From assembly GCF_042654605.1 (NCBI RefSeq), contig NZ_JBHSGT010000056.1:1-64000 (forward strand): a DNA stretch of 64,000 bases, written 5' to 3'. Below are positions 32,572-41,371 of this stretch, in pieces (within the stretch, counting starts at the first letter, position 1; the number at the start of each line of letters is the position of its first letter). Source of the DNA: Enterococcus_I eurekensis. GTDB taxonomy: Bacteria; Bacillota; Bacilli; Lactobacillales; Enterococcaceae. A program made the translations under genes and the position numbers. The notes beneath the pieces are model-generated. The model was not told the DNA's origin. It made no database searches and was given only the letters and a program-made list of their open reading frames with translations.

Positions 32572-34002
32572 ATGAAAAAGTATCCAGTACCATTCCAACG
32601 TCATTTGATTTCTTTAGTCTGTGTAGCGATTATTAGCGCAGGCGCGGTTCATATGTGGATGAGTCGACCGTCATTTGTAAATTCAAGTGAAAGTGAAAAA
32701 GATGAGTTGTTCAAAATACATGAACTATACAAGACGATTCAAGAAGATTATTATGAAGAAGTCAATTCAGATTTATTAATCGAAGGTGCGCTACAAGGCA
32801 TGACGGAAGCACTGGAGGATCCTTATACGACTTATTTGCAAGAAGAAGAGTCGAGTGAATTAAATGAAATGCTTTTAGGAAAATTTGAAGGAATTGGTGC
32901 GACATTATCGATTCGTGAAGAATATCCTGAAATTGTTGAGGAGCCAAAAGAAAATAGTCCGGCAGCTAAAAGTGGTCTAGAAAAAGATGATCGGATTATT
33001 CAAATTGATGGTAGAGAAACAAAAGGTAAAGAACTATCCGAAGTTGTTGAAGAAATACGTGGGGAAAAAGGCTCGACAGTCCTTCTAACGATTCAAAGGG
33101 CTGAGGAAACTTTAGAGGTTAAAGTAACACGTGACACGATTGCTGTTGAATCGTTGTCATTTCAACTAGATGAAGATTATCCAACGATTGGATCCGTTCA
33201 AATTTTTAGTTTTAACGGTACGACAGCAGAAGAATTAAAAGAAGCGATTACTGCTTTACGAAAGCAAGGGGCCAAATCATTTGTTCTGGATGTGCGTCAA
33301 AATCCAGGAGGTTACCTCGATCAAGTTGAGAAGATGGCGAGTATGTTTTTAGAAGATGACCAAACCATTGTTCAGTTCGGCTTAAAAAATGAAATTATCG
33401 GCGAGACAAAAGCTTCAAAAGACTTAGACAATGGCTTTAAAGTAACGGAACCGGTAGTAGTCATTGTTGATGGGCAAAGTGCATCCGCTTCTGAAATATT
33501 GGCAGCGGCTTTAAATGAGTCGGCGGATATTCCAGTTGTTGGACAAACAACTTTTGGTAAAGGCACGGTTCAAGGAATGAACCATCTTTCTGATCAGAGT
33601 GAGCTGAAGATGACAGTTCAAAAATGGCTGACCCCAAGCGGTCAATGGATTAATGACAAAGGCTTCAATCCGACTTATGAAGTGCCTTATCCAGCCTATT
33701 TTGATTATCCTTCGCTGAGTGCTTCTGTTGGCTTGAAATTAGAAGATGAGGCAGAAGCTGTTGGTCATCTTAATGAGTTTTTAAGTCTTTTAGGTTACTT
33801 AACACCTGAGAATAAAGAAGAACTATTTACCAATGAGACGAAAAAAGCCTTAGAAATGTTTCAACAGGAGAATCAGTTATCCGTAACAGGTGTGTTAGAT
33901 TATGATACAGCTTTTGCAATCGAATTGCGTTTGTTTGAGCAAGCATCAGCGACAGATGAAATGTATGAAAAAGCGATTGAGTTATTAAACAATAAAGACT
34001 AA
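32572..34002 (+). CDS. S41 family carboxy-terminal processing protease
   Basis: A 476-aa extracytoplasmic protease (CtpA/CtpB type) anchored by an N-terminal helix (about residues 10-30). A PDZ domain (about 95-180, with GIGATLSIREEYPEIVEEPKENSPAAKSGLEKDDRIIQIDG) precedes the catalytic domain. The catalytic dyad is probably Ser305 in GQSASASEIL and Lys330 in TTFGKGTVQ. A C-terminal peptidoglycan-binding domain (about 400-460) contains TKKALEMFQQENQL. The start is ATG 32572 after GGGAGGA. The neighbour lepB follows after 13 bases. Confidence 0.93.
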   Translation: MKKYPVPFQRHLISLVCVAIISAGAVHMWMSRPSFVNSSESEKDELFKIHELYKTIQEDYYEEVNSDLLIEGALQGMTEALEDPYTTYLQEEESSELNEMLLGKFEGIGATLSIREEYPEIVEEPKENSPAAKSGLEKDDRIIQIDGRETKGKELSEVVEEIRGEKGSTVLLTIQRAEETLEVKVTRDTIAVESLSFQLDEDYPTIGSVQIFSFNGTTAEELKEAITALRKQGAKSFVLDVRQNPGGYLDQVEKMASMFLEDDQTIVQFGLKNEIIGETKASKDLDNGFKVTEPVVVIVDGQSASASEILAAALNESADIPVVGQTTFGKGTVQGMNHLSDQSELKMTVQKWLTPSGQWINDKGFNPTYEVPYPAYFDYPSLSASVGLKLEDEAEAVGHLNEFLSLLGYLTPENKEELFTNETKKALEMFQQENQLSVTGVLDYDTAFAIELRLFEQASATDEMYEKAIELLNNKD

Positions 34003-34015
34003 AAGGATGAATTCG

Positions 34016-34561
34016 ATGAAAGTACAAAATATAGTTGAGTGGTTTTGGCTAATTGTTAAGTATACTTTAGCTGGACTAAGCATCGCTCTTATTATTCGTG
34101 GCTTTTTCTTAATCCCTGTCCCTGTAGAAGGTATTTCGATGCAAAATACGCTAACACAAGGCGATTTTGTACTAATGGAAAAATTTTCCGACATTGAACG
34201 TTTTGATGTCATTGTTTTTCAAATGGCAGATGGTACAACTTATATTAAGCGTGTAATTGGTATGCCAGGTGACACTGTCAGTTATCGCAATGATCAACTT
34301 TACATTAATGAAGAAGTTGTAGAAGAGACCTTTTTAGAAGAAAATCTCGCTCATGACGAAGAGAGAATTCCTTTTACAAATGATTTTGAATTTGAAGAGT
34401 TGATGGGTGTTAAAAAGTTAGGAACAGGTAGCTATTTTGTCTTGGGGGATAATCGTCGGATGTCAAAAGATAGCCGTTCGTTTGGAGCAATCTCAGAAGA
34501 AAACATTATCGGAAAAGCGCGGATTGTTTATTATCCTTTAAAGCGAGCGCATTTTGTCTAA
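34016..34561 (+). CDS. lepB: Type I signal peptidase
   Basis: A 181-aa membrane serine protease that removes signal peptides. One N-terminal membrane helix (about 12-32) is followed by the catalytic Ser41 in EGISMQNTL and the Lys78 base in YIKRVIGMPGD. The box GDNRRMSKDSRSFG near the C-terminus is typical. A positively charged end (KRAH) closes the protein. The AAAGGA site is directly against ATG 34007 but 8 bases from ATG 34016, so the latter start is preferred. It is the last gene of the ypmR-like to lepB run and ends at a strong terminator. Confidence 0.94.
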   Translation: MKVQNIVEWFWLIVKYTLAGLSIALIIRGFFLIPVPVEGISMQNTLTQGDFVLMEKFSDIERFDVIVFQMADGTTYIKRVIGMPGDTVSYRNDQLYINEEVVEETFLEENLAHDEERIPFTNDFEFEELMGVKKLGTGSYFVLGDNRRMSKDSRSFGAISEENIIGKARIVYYPLKRAHFV

Positions 34562-34565
34562 TCGT

Positions 34566-34603
34566 GATGAGCAGTTTCATTTGGAACTGCTCATCGTTTT
34601 TTT
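34566..34603 (+). terminator. Rho-independent terminator after lepB
   Basis: GATGAGCAGTT / AACTGCTCATC arms with a short loop and seven T. Confidence 0.9.
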
Positions 34604-34642
34604 GGTAAATCACTCATGAAAGAAGCAGGTCATTAAAAATTA

Positions 34643-34651
34643 TGTTACAAT
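34643..34651 (+). promoter_or_regulatory. Candidate extended -10 promoter for ylqF-rnhB
   Basis: TGTTACAAT at 34643-34651 fits TGnTAnAAT, about 55 bases before the ylqF start. Confidence 0.4.
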
Positions 34652-34704
34652 ATGATGCGATGCAAAATGACTAAATGAAATATATAGGAAAGTAGGAGCG
34701 TTTA

Positions 34705-35568
34705 ATGACGATTCAATGGTTTCCGGGGCATATGGCAAAAGCCCGTCGAGAAATAAGTGAAAAATTAAAATTCGTTGATATAATATTCGAGGTAGTTGAT
34801 GCGCGCTTACCCATTTCATCACGCAATCCAATGTTGGATAAATTATTACAACAAAAACCTCGTTTAGTTTTAATTAACAAATCGGACTTAGCAGACGCTA
34901 AGCAAACAAAATTATGGGAGCAATACTTTGTGAAACAAGGGGCTTTTACTTTAGCGATTAACGCGCATGAAAATAAATGCGTTAAAGAAATTATTAGTAA
35001 AGCTAAAGAAGCATTAAAAGAAAAAATAGAGCGAGACCGCAATCGTGGATTAAAACCACGAGCGATTCGAGCAATTGTAATTGGAATTCCTAACGTAGGG
35101 AAGTCAACATTGATGAATCGTTTGGTTGGAAAGAAAATTGCTCAAACAGGTAATAAACCAGGAGTTACAAAAGGGCAGCAATGGTTAAAATCAGGCAACG
35201 AGTTGGAGTTGTTAGATACACCGGGAATTTTATGGCCACGTTTTGAAAACCAAGAAATTGGTCGCAAATTAGCCCTTACAGGTGCGATTAAAGATCAGTT
35301 GCTTCATTTAGATGATATTGCAATCTATGGCTTAGGCTTTTTCGCTCATTATTATCCATCGGTAGTAATGAAACGTTATGGCTTAACAACCGATGATCTA
35401 GCTTTATCCGGTCCTGATTTATTAATTTTAGTTACAAAAAAACTTGGTTTTGGTGAAGACTTCGAACGTGGCAGTGAACGAGTTATTATCGATATCCGCC
35501 AAGGAAAATTAGGTGCTTATACGTTAGATAGAGCGGAAGAAATGAGTGTTGAAGATGGAGAAGCCTGA
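34705..35568 (+). CDS. ylqF: Ribosome biogenesis GTPase YlqF (RbgA)
   Basis: A circularly permuted GTPase of 287 aa needed for late assembly of the 50S subunit. The G motifs occur in permuted order: G4 (NKSD, near residue 57) comes before G1 (GIPNVGKSTL, near 129), and then G3 (DTPG, near 171). The N-terminus (QWFPGHMAKARREI) is the family signature. The C-terminal helical domain is the RNA-binding ANTAR-like region. The start is ATG 34705. rnhB overlaps the end by up to 23 bases, as in many Firmicutes. Confidence 0.95.
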   Translation: MTIQWFPGHMAKARREISEKLKFVDIIFEVVDARLPISSRNPMLDKLLQQKPRLVLINKSDLADAKQTKLWEQYFVKQGAFTLAINAHENKCVKEIISKAKEALKEKIERDRNRGLKPRAIRAIVIGIPNVGKSTLMNRLVGKKIAQTGNKPGVTKGQQWLKSGNELELLDTPGILWPRFENQEIGRKLALTGAIKDQLLHLDDIAIYGLGFFAHYYPSVVMKRYGLTTDDLALSGPDLLILVTKKLGFGEDFERGSERVIIDIRQGKLGAYTLDRAEEMSVEDGEA

Positions 35569-36328
35569 ATCGATTGCTCAAATTAAAGCTCGATTAGCGG
35601 AAATTGAGGATGCTAGTCATCCTTATGTTGGTAGCTTACGTTTAGACGCACGTCAGGGAATCCAAAAACTGCTAATTCAATTTGATAAAAAAATTGAAAA
35701 AGCCCATCAATTGGTAGCTAAGTACGAAGAAATGTTACTTTTTGAAAATGCCGCTTTTGAAAAGGGGTATCGTTTCATTGCGGGCATTGATGAGGTTGGT
35801 CGCGGGCCGCTAGCTGGTCCGGTTGTAGCAGCAGCAGTAATTTTAGCACCAGATACACGAATTTTGAGTCTAAATGATTCCAAACAATTAAGTGTTAAAC
35901 ATCGCGAAGTTTTAATTAAAGAAATTAAAGAAAAAGCTTTGGCGATTGGTATTGGAATTGTCGATCCAGCAGAAATTGACCAAATTAATATTTATCAAGC
36001 AAGTAAAAAAGCGATGATTTTGGCAGTCCAGCAATTGTCTACAACACCCGATTGTTTATTAATTGATGCGATGAATTTGCCACTTGAAATTGCGCAAGAG
36101 AAAATTATTAAAGGTGATGCGCGTTCGGTTTCGATTGCTGCAGCAAGTATTGTTGCCAAGGTCTATCGTGATCATTTAATGCAAGAATATGACCATCAAT
36201 TTCCAGGTTATGGCTTTGCTAAAAATGCAGGATATGGCACAAAAGAGCATCTAAACGGATTAGAAAATCAAGGAATTACGCCCATTCATCGTCGCAGTTT
36301 TTCACCCGTTTCAAATTATCTTAAATAA
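35546..36328 (+). CDS. rnhB: Ribonuclease HII
   Basis: RNase HII, which cuts RNA in RNA-DNA hybrids and removes misincorporated ribonucleotides. The 260-aa protein has an N-terminal helical extension, then the catalytic core starting near residue 77: GIDEVGRGPLAGPVVAAAVIL with the Asp-Glu pair, NDSKQLS and LLIDAMNL, with acidic residues in the core. The start is uncertain: GTG 35546 follows GGAAGA by 5 bases and is chosen; ATG 35555 would shorten it by three residues. It overlaps ylqF and is probably coupled to it. Confidence 0.94.
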   Translation: MLKMEKPESIAQIKARLAEIEDASHPYVGSLRLDARQGIQKLLIQFDKKIEKAHQLVAKYEEMLLFENAAFEKGYRFIAGIDEVGRGPLAGPVVAAAVILAPDTRILSLNDSKQLSVKHREVLIKEIKEKALAIGIGIVDPAEIDQINIYQASKKAMILAVQQLSTTPDCLLIDAMNLPLEIAQEKIIKGDARSVSIAAASIVAKVYRDHLMQEYDHQFPGYGFAKNAGYGTKEHLNGLENQGITPIHRRSFSPVSNYLK

Positions 36329-36392
36329 TAAAAATATTGACTTTCTTTCTGCGAATATACAGTCAAATAGACGCAGGAAGAGGGTCATTTTT

Positions 36393-37265
36393 TTGACTAA
36401 AATGTCAGATTTGGAAGAATTGTTATTGAAATTAACTTTTTGTGAAGGACTTAGTATTGTTGGAAAATGGAAAGTTTTAGAAGTAGCGTTACAACTGGAA
36501 TATACTAGTTTTTCAATTGATGAAATCATGGATATTACGAACTATCAAAAGAAAAAGGGGACCTTACAGGCAAGTTGGCAATCGCTATCATTAGATCAAT
36601 TAAAAGAGAAAATGGCGATGCAAAAAGCTGTTTCATTTTTTTCTGATTCCTATCCAGCAAGTCTAAAGCATACTGACTATCCACCGCTTTATTTATTTTA
36701 TGAGGGGCGTTTAGAATGGCTGGATTATCCATCGATTGCTATGGTAGGCGCTCGTTTGGCAACTCCTTACGCTAGTCAAGTTTTAACAAAAATCATTCCG
36801 CGATTAGTTGAAGAGAAGCGAGTAATCGTCAGTGGATTGGCAAAAGGCGTCGATCGTTTTAGTCATGAGTTGGCGATTCGTTCCGGTGGTAAGACGATTG
36901 GTGTTGTCGGTTGTGGTCTGGATATTTGCTATCCACGAGAGGTAAGTGATTTATTTTTTGAAATGAAAAAAAACCATTTAATCTTAAGTGAGTATCCCTT
37001 AGGAACTCCGATTAAACGATATCATTTTCCGATGCGTAACCGAATTATTGCAGGATTATCAGACGGTACTTGTGTCGTTGAAGCAAAAGAACGTAGTGGC
37101 TCTTTAATCACGGCCCAACTTGCTTTAGAGGCAGGAAAAGAAGTTTTTGCGGTCCCCGGAGAAATTTTAAGTGGTCAATCAAATGGTTGCCATCATCTGA
37201 TTCAAGATGGTGCCAAATGCGTTTATCGTATTGAAGATATTTTAGAAGAATTACCGCAATATTGA
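36393..37265 (+). CDS. dprA: DNA-processing protein DprA
   Basis: DprA binds incoming single-stranded DNA and loads RecA during natural transformation. The 290-aa protein contains the Rossmann core with IAMVGARLATPY, VVGCGLDICYP, SEYPLGTPIKRYHFPMRNRIIAGLS and TAQLALEAGKEVFAVPG. The start is TTG 36393, 8 bases after GGAAGAGGG; ATG 36402 lies 17 bases from that site. No other competence gene is in this window, so transformability cannot be judged. topA follows with its own strong promoter. Confidence 0.94.
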   Translation: MTKMSDLEELLLKLTFCEGLSIVGKWKVLEVALQLEYTSFSIDEIMDITNYQKKKGTLQASWQSLSLDQLKEKMAMQKAVSFFSDSYPASLKHTDYPPLYLFYEGRLEWLDYPSIAMVGARLATPYASQVLTKIIPRLVEEKRVIVSGLAKGVDRFSHELAIRSGGKTIGVVGCGLDICYPREVSDLFFEMKKNHLILSEYPLGTPIKRYHFPMRNRIIAGLSDGTCVVEAKERSGSLITAQLALEAGKEVFAVPGEILSGQSNGCHHLIQDGAKCVYRIEDILEELPQY

Positions 37266-37296
37266 TTCGATAGATAAAAAAGTTTGATTTCCTTTC

Positions 37297-37325
37297 TTGA
37301 CAAAATATTCTCTTACCGATATGAT
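37297..37325 (+). promoter_or_regulatory. Strong sigma-A promoter for topA
   Basis: Perfect -35 TTGACA (37297-37302), 17-base spacing, -10 TATGAT (37320-37325). The predicted start is near 37332, giving a leader of about 70 bases to the topA start. Confidence 0.75.
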
Positions 37326-37402
37326 AAGCTACGATTTGTTGTAATCAAACAAGTGGACTATTATATAGTAGGAATTTGTTTTTGAAAGGAGTCAAAAATG
37401 GT

Positions 37403-39481
37403 ATGGCTTATAAATATTTAGTAATTGTAGAATCACCCGCAAAAGCAAAAACAATTGAAAAATATTTAGGAAAAAATTATAAAGTAGTGGCTAGTGTCGG
37501 ACATGTCCGCGATTTACCAAAAAGTAAAATGGGAATTGACGTCGAAAATAATTATGAACCCCATTATATTTCAATTCGAGGTAAAGGCGATGTAATTAAA
37601 AGTTTACGTTCGGCAGCTAAAAAAGCTGAAAAAGTTTTTCTAGCAAGTGACCCGGATAGAGAAGGAGAAGCCATTGCTTGGCATTTATCATTTTTATTAG
37701 GTCTTGATTTAAACGATAAAAATCGCGTGGTATTTAATGAAATCACTAAAGATGCGGTTAAAGCTGCTTTTAAAGAACCGCGCTCAATTGACGTTGATCT
37801 TGTTGATGCACAACAAGCACGTCGAATTTTAGACCGTTTAGTTGGCTATTCGATTAGTCCGATTTTGTGGCGGAAAGTTAAAAAAGGCTTAAGTGCAGGA
37901 CGTGTTCAATCAATCGCTTTAAAAATGATTGTCGACCGAGAAAAAGCCATTCGTGTCTTTAAACCAGAAGAGTACTGGAGTTTAGATGGTAACTTCCAAA
38001 AAGGCCGTAAGAAATTTAAAGCCAATTTCTGGGGTGTCGACGGTAAAAAGACCAAATTGCCGAATGCTGCTAGCGTAAAAGAAATTACGGATCGCTTACA
38101 ATCCAAAGAGTATGAAGTTAAAAAGGTTGAGAAAAAAGAGCGCAAACGTCAAGCAGCAGCGCCATTTACGACAAGTAGTCTACAACAAGAAGCCGCGCGT
38201 AAGTTGAATTTCCGTACGCGGAAAACGATGATGGTCGCACAACAACTTTATGAAGGAATTGCTTTAGGTCGTCAAGGAACAGTCGGACTAATTACTTATA
38301 TGCGTACCGATTCAAAACGAATTTCTGATTCAGCTAAAGCTGAAACAGCGACTTTTATTGAAGAACGCTATGGGAAAGAATACGTGGCTCATCAAATTAA
38401 AGCCTCAAAAAATACCCAAGGCGCGCAAGATGCCCATGAAGCGATTCGTCCAACGAGTACATTGCGTACCCCTGAGGAACTTGAAAAGTACCTAGACAAA
38501 GACCAACTGAAGCTTTATCGTCTTATTTGGTCACGACTAGTCGCAAGTCAAATGACACCGGCTGTTTTTGATACGATGAAAGTTACTCTAGAGCAAAATG
38601 GTGTCGTATTTATTGCTAATGGCTCAAAAATTAAGTTTAAAGGTTTTATGCAAGTTTACGTTGAAAGTCGTGATGATGGTAAAGAAGAAAAAGATAATAT
38701 TTTACCAGATTTAGAAGTTGGTGAGATGGTGACATCTGTTGATATTGAGCCAAAACAACACTTCACACAACCGCCTGCTCGTTTTACTGAGGCGACTTTA
38801 ATCAAAACTTTAGAAGAAAATGGTGTCGGGCGACCATCGACCTATGCACCGACTTTAGAGACAATCCAAAGACGATATTACGTTAAATTGTCTCAGAAAC
38901 GCTTTGAACCGACGGAGTTAGGTGAGATTGTCAATTCAATTATTGAAGATTTCTTTCCACAAATTATTGATATTCACTTTACCGCGGAAATGGAAAATAA
39001 TTTAGACGCGATTGCTGATGGAAATGAAGATTGGGTGAAAGTTGTTGATCGCTTTTATCGCCCGTTTGAAGTGGAATTAGTTAAGGCAGAAGAAAATATT
39101 GAAAAAATTCAAATTAAAGATGAACCAGCAGGCTTTGACTGTGACCTTTGCGGCAAACCAATGGTCATTAAGCTTGGACGTTATGGTAAATTTTATGCAT
39201 GTAGTAATTTTCCAGAATGTCGCAATACAAAAGCAATTGTTAAAGAAATTGGTGTAACTTGTCCAAAATGCCACGAGGGCCAAATTATTGAACGTAAATC
39301 AAAGAAAAATCGTTTGTTTTATGGCTGTAATCGATACCCTGAGTGTGATTTTGTTTCTTGGGATAAACCAATTGGACGCAATTGTCCAAAATGTGATCAT
39401 TACTTAGTTGAGAAGAAAGTCAAAGGTGGCAAACAAATTATTTGTCCAAATGGCGACTATGAGGAAGCAGTTCAAAAATAA
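37403..39481 (+). CDS. topA: DNA topoisomerase I
   Basis: Type IA topoisomerase, 692 aa, which relaxes negative supercoils. The TOPRIM domain opens with LVIVESPAKAKTIEKYLG and contains ASDPDREGEAIAWHL. The active-site tyrosine is in GLITYMRTDSKRIS. Three C-terminal zinc-finger-like modules with CxxC pairs follow (starting CDLCGKP, CPKCHEG and CPKCDHY). The start is ATG 37403 on homology; it is 11 bases from AAAGGAG. An out-of-frame ATG at 37398 lies 6 bases nearer that site and would encode only seven residues. A TTG at 37376 is in frame upstream. Confidence 0.95.
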   Translation: MAYKYLVIVESPAKAKTIEKYLGKNYKVVASVGHVRDLPKSKMGIDVENNYEPHYISIRGKGDVIKSLRSAAKKAEKVFLASDPDREGEAIAWHLSFLLGLDLNDKNRVVFNEITKDAVKAAFKEPRSIDVDLVDAQQARRILDRLVGYSISPILWRKVKKGLSAGRVQSIALKMIVDREKAIRVFKPEEYWSLDGNFQKGRKKFKANFWGVDGKKTKLPNAASVKEITDRLQSKEYEVKKVEKKERKRQAAAPFTTSSLQQEAARKLNFRTRKTMMVAQQLYEGIALGRQGTVGLITYMRTDSKRISDSAKAETATFIEERYGKEYVAHQIKASKNTQGAQDAHEAIRPTSTLRTPEELEKYLDKDQLKLYRLIWSRLVASQMTPAVFDTMKVTLEQNGVVFIANGSKIKFKGFMQVYVESRDDGKEEKDNILPDLEVGEMVTSVDIEPKQHFTQPPARFTEATLIKTLEENGVGRPSTYAPTLETIQRRYYVKLSQKRFEPTELGEIVNSIIEDFFPQIIDIHFTAEMENNLDAIADGNEDWVKVVDRFYRPFEVELVKAEENIEKIQIKDEPAGFDCDLCGKPMVIKLGRYGKFYACSNFPECRNTKAIVKEIGVTCPKCHEGQIIERKSKKNRLFYGCNRYPECDFVSWDKPIGRNCPKCDHYLVEKKVKGGKQIICPNGDYEEAVQK

Positions 39482-39505
39482 ATTCTAGACGATAAGGAGA
39501 ATCCT

Positions 39506-40816
39506 ATGAAACACGTAAATGTAATTGGAGCAGGACTGGCAGGAAGCGAGGCTGCTTGGCAAATTGCTCAAGCAGGTGTTGCCGTTCATTTATATGAAAT
39601 GCGTCCAAAGAAAATGACGGATGCACACCATACTGAAAATTTTGCCGAATTAGTTTGTTCAAATTCCTTACGCGGAAATAGCTTAGCTAATGCGGTTGGT
39701 GTTTTAAAAGAAGAAATGCGCCGCTTAAATTCAGTTGTGGTTCATTCTGCCGATGAAACGGCTGTTCCTGCAGGAGGCGCTCTGGCTGTCGATCGTGATT
39801 CTTTTTCAGAGGTTATTACGAAAAAAGTCAAAAGTCATCCATTAGTAACGGTTTTTGAAGAAGAAGTGACCGAAATCCCTGAAGGAGTGACTGTGATTGC
39901 CACAGGTCCATTGACATCGGAGCCTTTGTCAAAAGCCATTCAAGTCTTTAATGGATCAGAAGGGTTCTATTTTTACGATGCTGCTGCACCGATTATCGAT
40001 CAGTCAACGATTGATATGGATAAAGTCTACCTAAAATCGCGTTATGATAAGGGTGAGGCCGCCTATTTAAATTGCCCGATGACGAAAGAAGAATTTGAAG
40101 CATTCCGTGATGCCTTATTAACTGCTGAGGTGGCGCCACTCAAAGAATTTGAGAAAGAAATCTTTTTTGAAGGTTGCATGCCAATCGAAGTGATGGCTAG
40201 TCGTGGACCGAAAACGATGTTATTTGGACCGATGAAGCCAGTCGGTTTAGAAGATCCCAAAACGGGTAAACGTCCATATGCGGTGATTCAGCTTCGCCAA
40301 GATAATGCCGTAGCGTCACTTTATAATATTGTTGGTTTTCAAACACATTTAAAATGGGGCGAACAAAAACGTGTCTTTCGTATGATACCTGGCTTAGAAA
40401 ATGCCGAAATCGTCCGTTATGGCGTGATGCACCGTAATAGCTTCATGAATTCACCAGAATTGTTGCAACAGACCTATCAATCGAAAAAACGTGAAGACTT
40501 GTTCTTTGCCGGTCAAATGACAGGTGTGGAAGGGTATGTTGAAAGCGCAGCAAGTGGTTTGTTAGCAGGGATTAACGCAGCCCGCTTAATCAAAGGCCAA
40601 GAGCCAATTATCTTACCACAAGAAATGGCGATGGGTAGTCTTGCTTATTATATTACTCATGCATCAGGAAAACATTTCCAACCGATGAATACAAACTTTG
40701 GCTTATTCCCTGAGTTGCCCGAACGGATTAAAGATAAAAAAACACGCTATGAAGCCTTAGCAAATCGCGCCTTAGAAAATTTAGCAGCGATTCAATCAGA
40801 ACTAATTCAAGAATAA
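39506..40816 (+). CDS. trmFO: Methylenetetrahydrofolate-tRNA-(uracil-5-)-methyltransferase TrmFO
   Basis: A flavoprotein of 436 aa that makes 5-methyluridine at position 54 of tRNA using methylenetetrahydrofolate and FADH2. The N-terminal FAD-binding site VNVIGAGLAGSEAAWQIAQAG is followed by CSNSLRGNSLANAVGVLKEEMR. The central QLRQDNAVASLYNIVGFQTHLKWGEQ and the C-terminal GQMTGVEGYVESAASGLLAGINA are family signatures. It lies 24 bases after topA with AAGGAG before ATG 39506, the usual Firmicutes order dprA-topA-trmFO. A long hairpin terminator ends the unit. Confidence 0.96.
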   Translation: MKHVNVIGAGLAGSEAAWQIAQAGVAVHLYEMRPKKMTDAHHTENFAELVCSNSLRGNSLANAVGVLKEEMRRLNSVVVHSADETAVPAGGALAVDRDSFSEVITKKVKSHPLVTVFEEEVTEIPEGVTVIATGPLTSEPLSKAIQVFNGSEGFYFYDAAAPIIDQSTIDMDKVYLKSRYDKGEAAYLNCPMTKEEFEAFRDALLTAEVAPLKEFEKEIFFEGCMPIEVMASRGPKTMLFGPMKPVGLEDPKTGKRPYAVIQLRQDNAVASLYNIVGFQTHLKWGEQKRVFRMIPGLENAEIVRYGVMHRNSFMNSPELLQQTYQSKKREDLFFAGQMTGVEGYVESAASGLLAGINAARLIKGQEPIILPQEMAMGSLAYYITHASGKHFQPMNTNFGLFPELPERIKDKKTRYEALANRALENLAAIQSELIQE

Positions 40817-40826
40817 ATTTTAAAGA

Positions 40827-40873
40827 GCACCTTTAGTCGTAGATTTTCTTACGACTAAAGGTGTATCTTTTTT
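40827..40873 (+). terminator. Rho-independent terminator after trmFO
   Basis: ACCTTTAGTCGTA / TACGACTAAAGGT perfect 13-base arms and a T-tract. Confidence 0.9.
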
Positions 40874-40890
40874 GTTTGCTCGGATAGTTC

Positions 40891-40919
40891 TTGAATAGTT
40901 GAAATACTTGCGATATGAT
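40891..40919 (+). promoter_or_regulatory. Sigma-A promoter for the NfeD-like/flotillin operon
   Basis: TTGAAT (40891-40896) and TATGAT (40914-40919) with 17-base spacing, immediately before AAAGGGG and the GTG start. Confidence 0.6.
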
Positions 40920-40941
40920 TTTATAAAGGGGTGTGAGTAGC

Positions 40942-41358
40942 GTGATTCAAGACTTTTTGAACGAGTTAACTAATTATCTATCAGGGCAGTCGTTTTCCAT
41001 TCAATTGATTAGTTGGTTAGTGATTATTTTGTTGCTGATTGTGGGTTTTTACTTGTTAATCAGTTTACTTTTTTTCCCGTTTATGTATCTCTACAATCGT
41101 TTAACGGACAAAAATAAAAGTAATTCGCTCTCGAAAAAAGACGTACTACTAGGGAAGCTGACACTCAAAATTCATGGTGATTCGATAGGAGAGGTGATGG
41201 AAATTGGTAGCAAAGAAGCACGATCGACTTATCCAGCAAAATTCTTTCGAGAAAAAGATCGCTTATCAGGGTTGAAATTAGAAAAAGGTACAAACGTAAT
41301 TATTATTGAATTTGATGATCAAGGGATAGCGTTGGTTATTGAAAATAAAAATGGATAA
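40942..41358 (+). CDS. NfeD-like membrane protein paired with flotillin
   Basis: A 138-aa protein with one long hydrophobic segment (about residues 20-52) and a C-terminal beta-rich domain (LLGKLTLKIHGDSIGEVMEIGSKEARSTYPAKFF and GTNVIIIEFDDQGIALVIE) resembling the OB fold of NfeD/YuaF proteins. Such proteins are partners of flotillins in membrane microdomains. GTG 40942 is preferred because AAAGGGG is 10 bases upstream; GTG 40933 would abut that site. The flotillin gene follows after 13 bases. The family assignment rests on fold pattern and context, so I am only fairly sure. Confidence 0.75.
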   Translation: MIQDFLNELTNYLSGQSFSIQLISWLVIILLLIVGFYLLISLLFFPFMYLYNRLTDKNKSNSLSKKDVLLGKLTLKIHGDSIGEVMEIGSKEARSTYPAKFFREKDRLSGLKLEKGTNVIIIEFDDQGIALVIENKNG

Positions 41359-41371
41359 AGGGGCGATTTAA

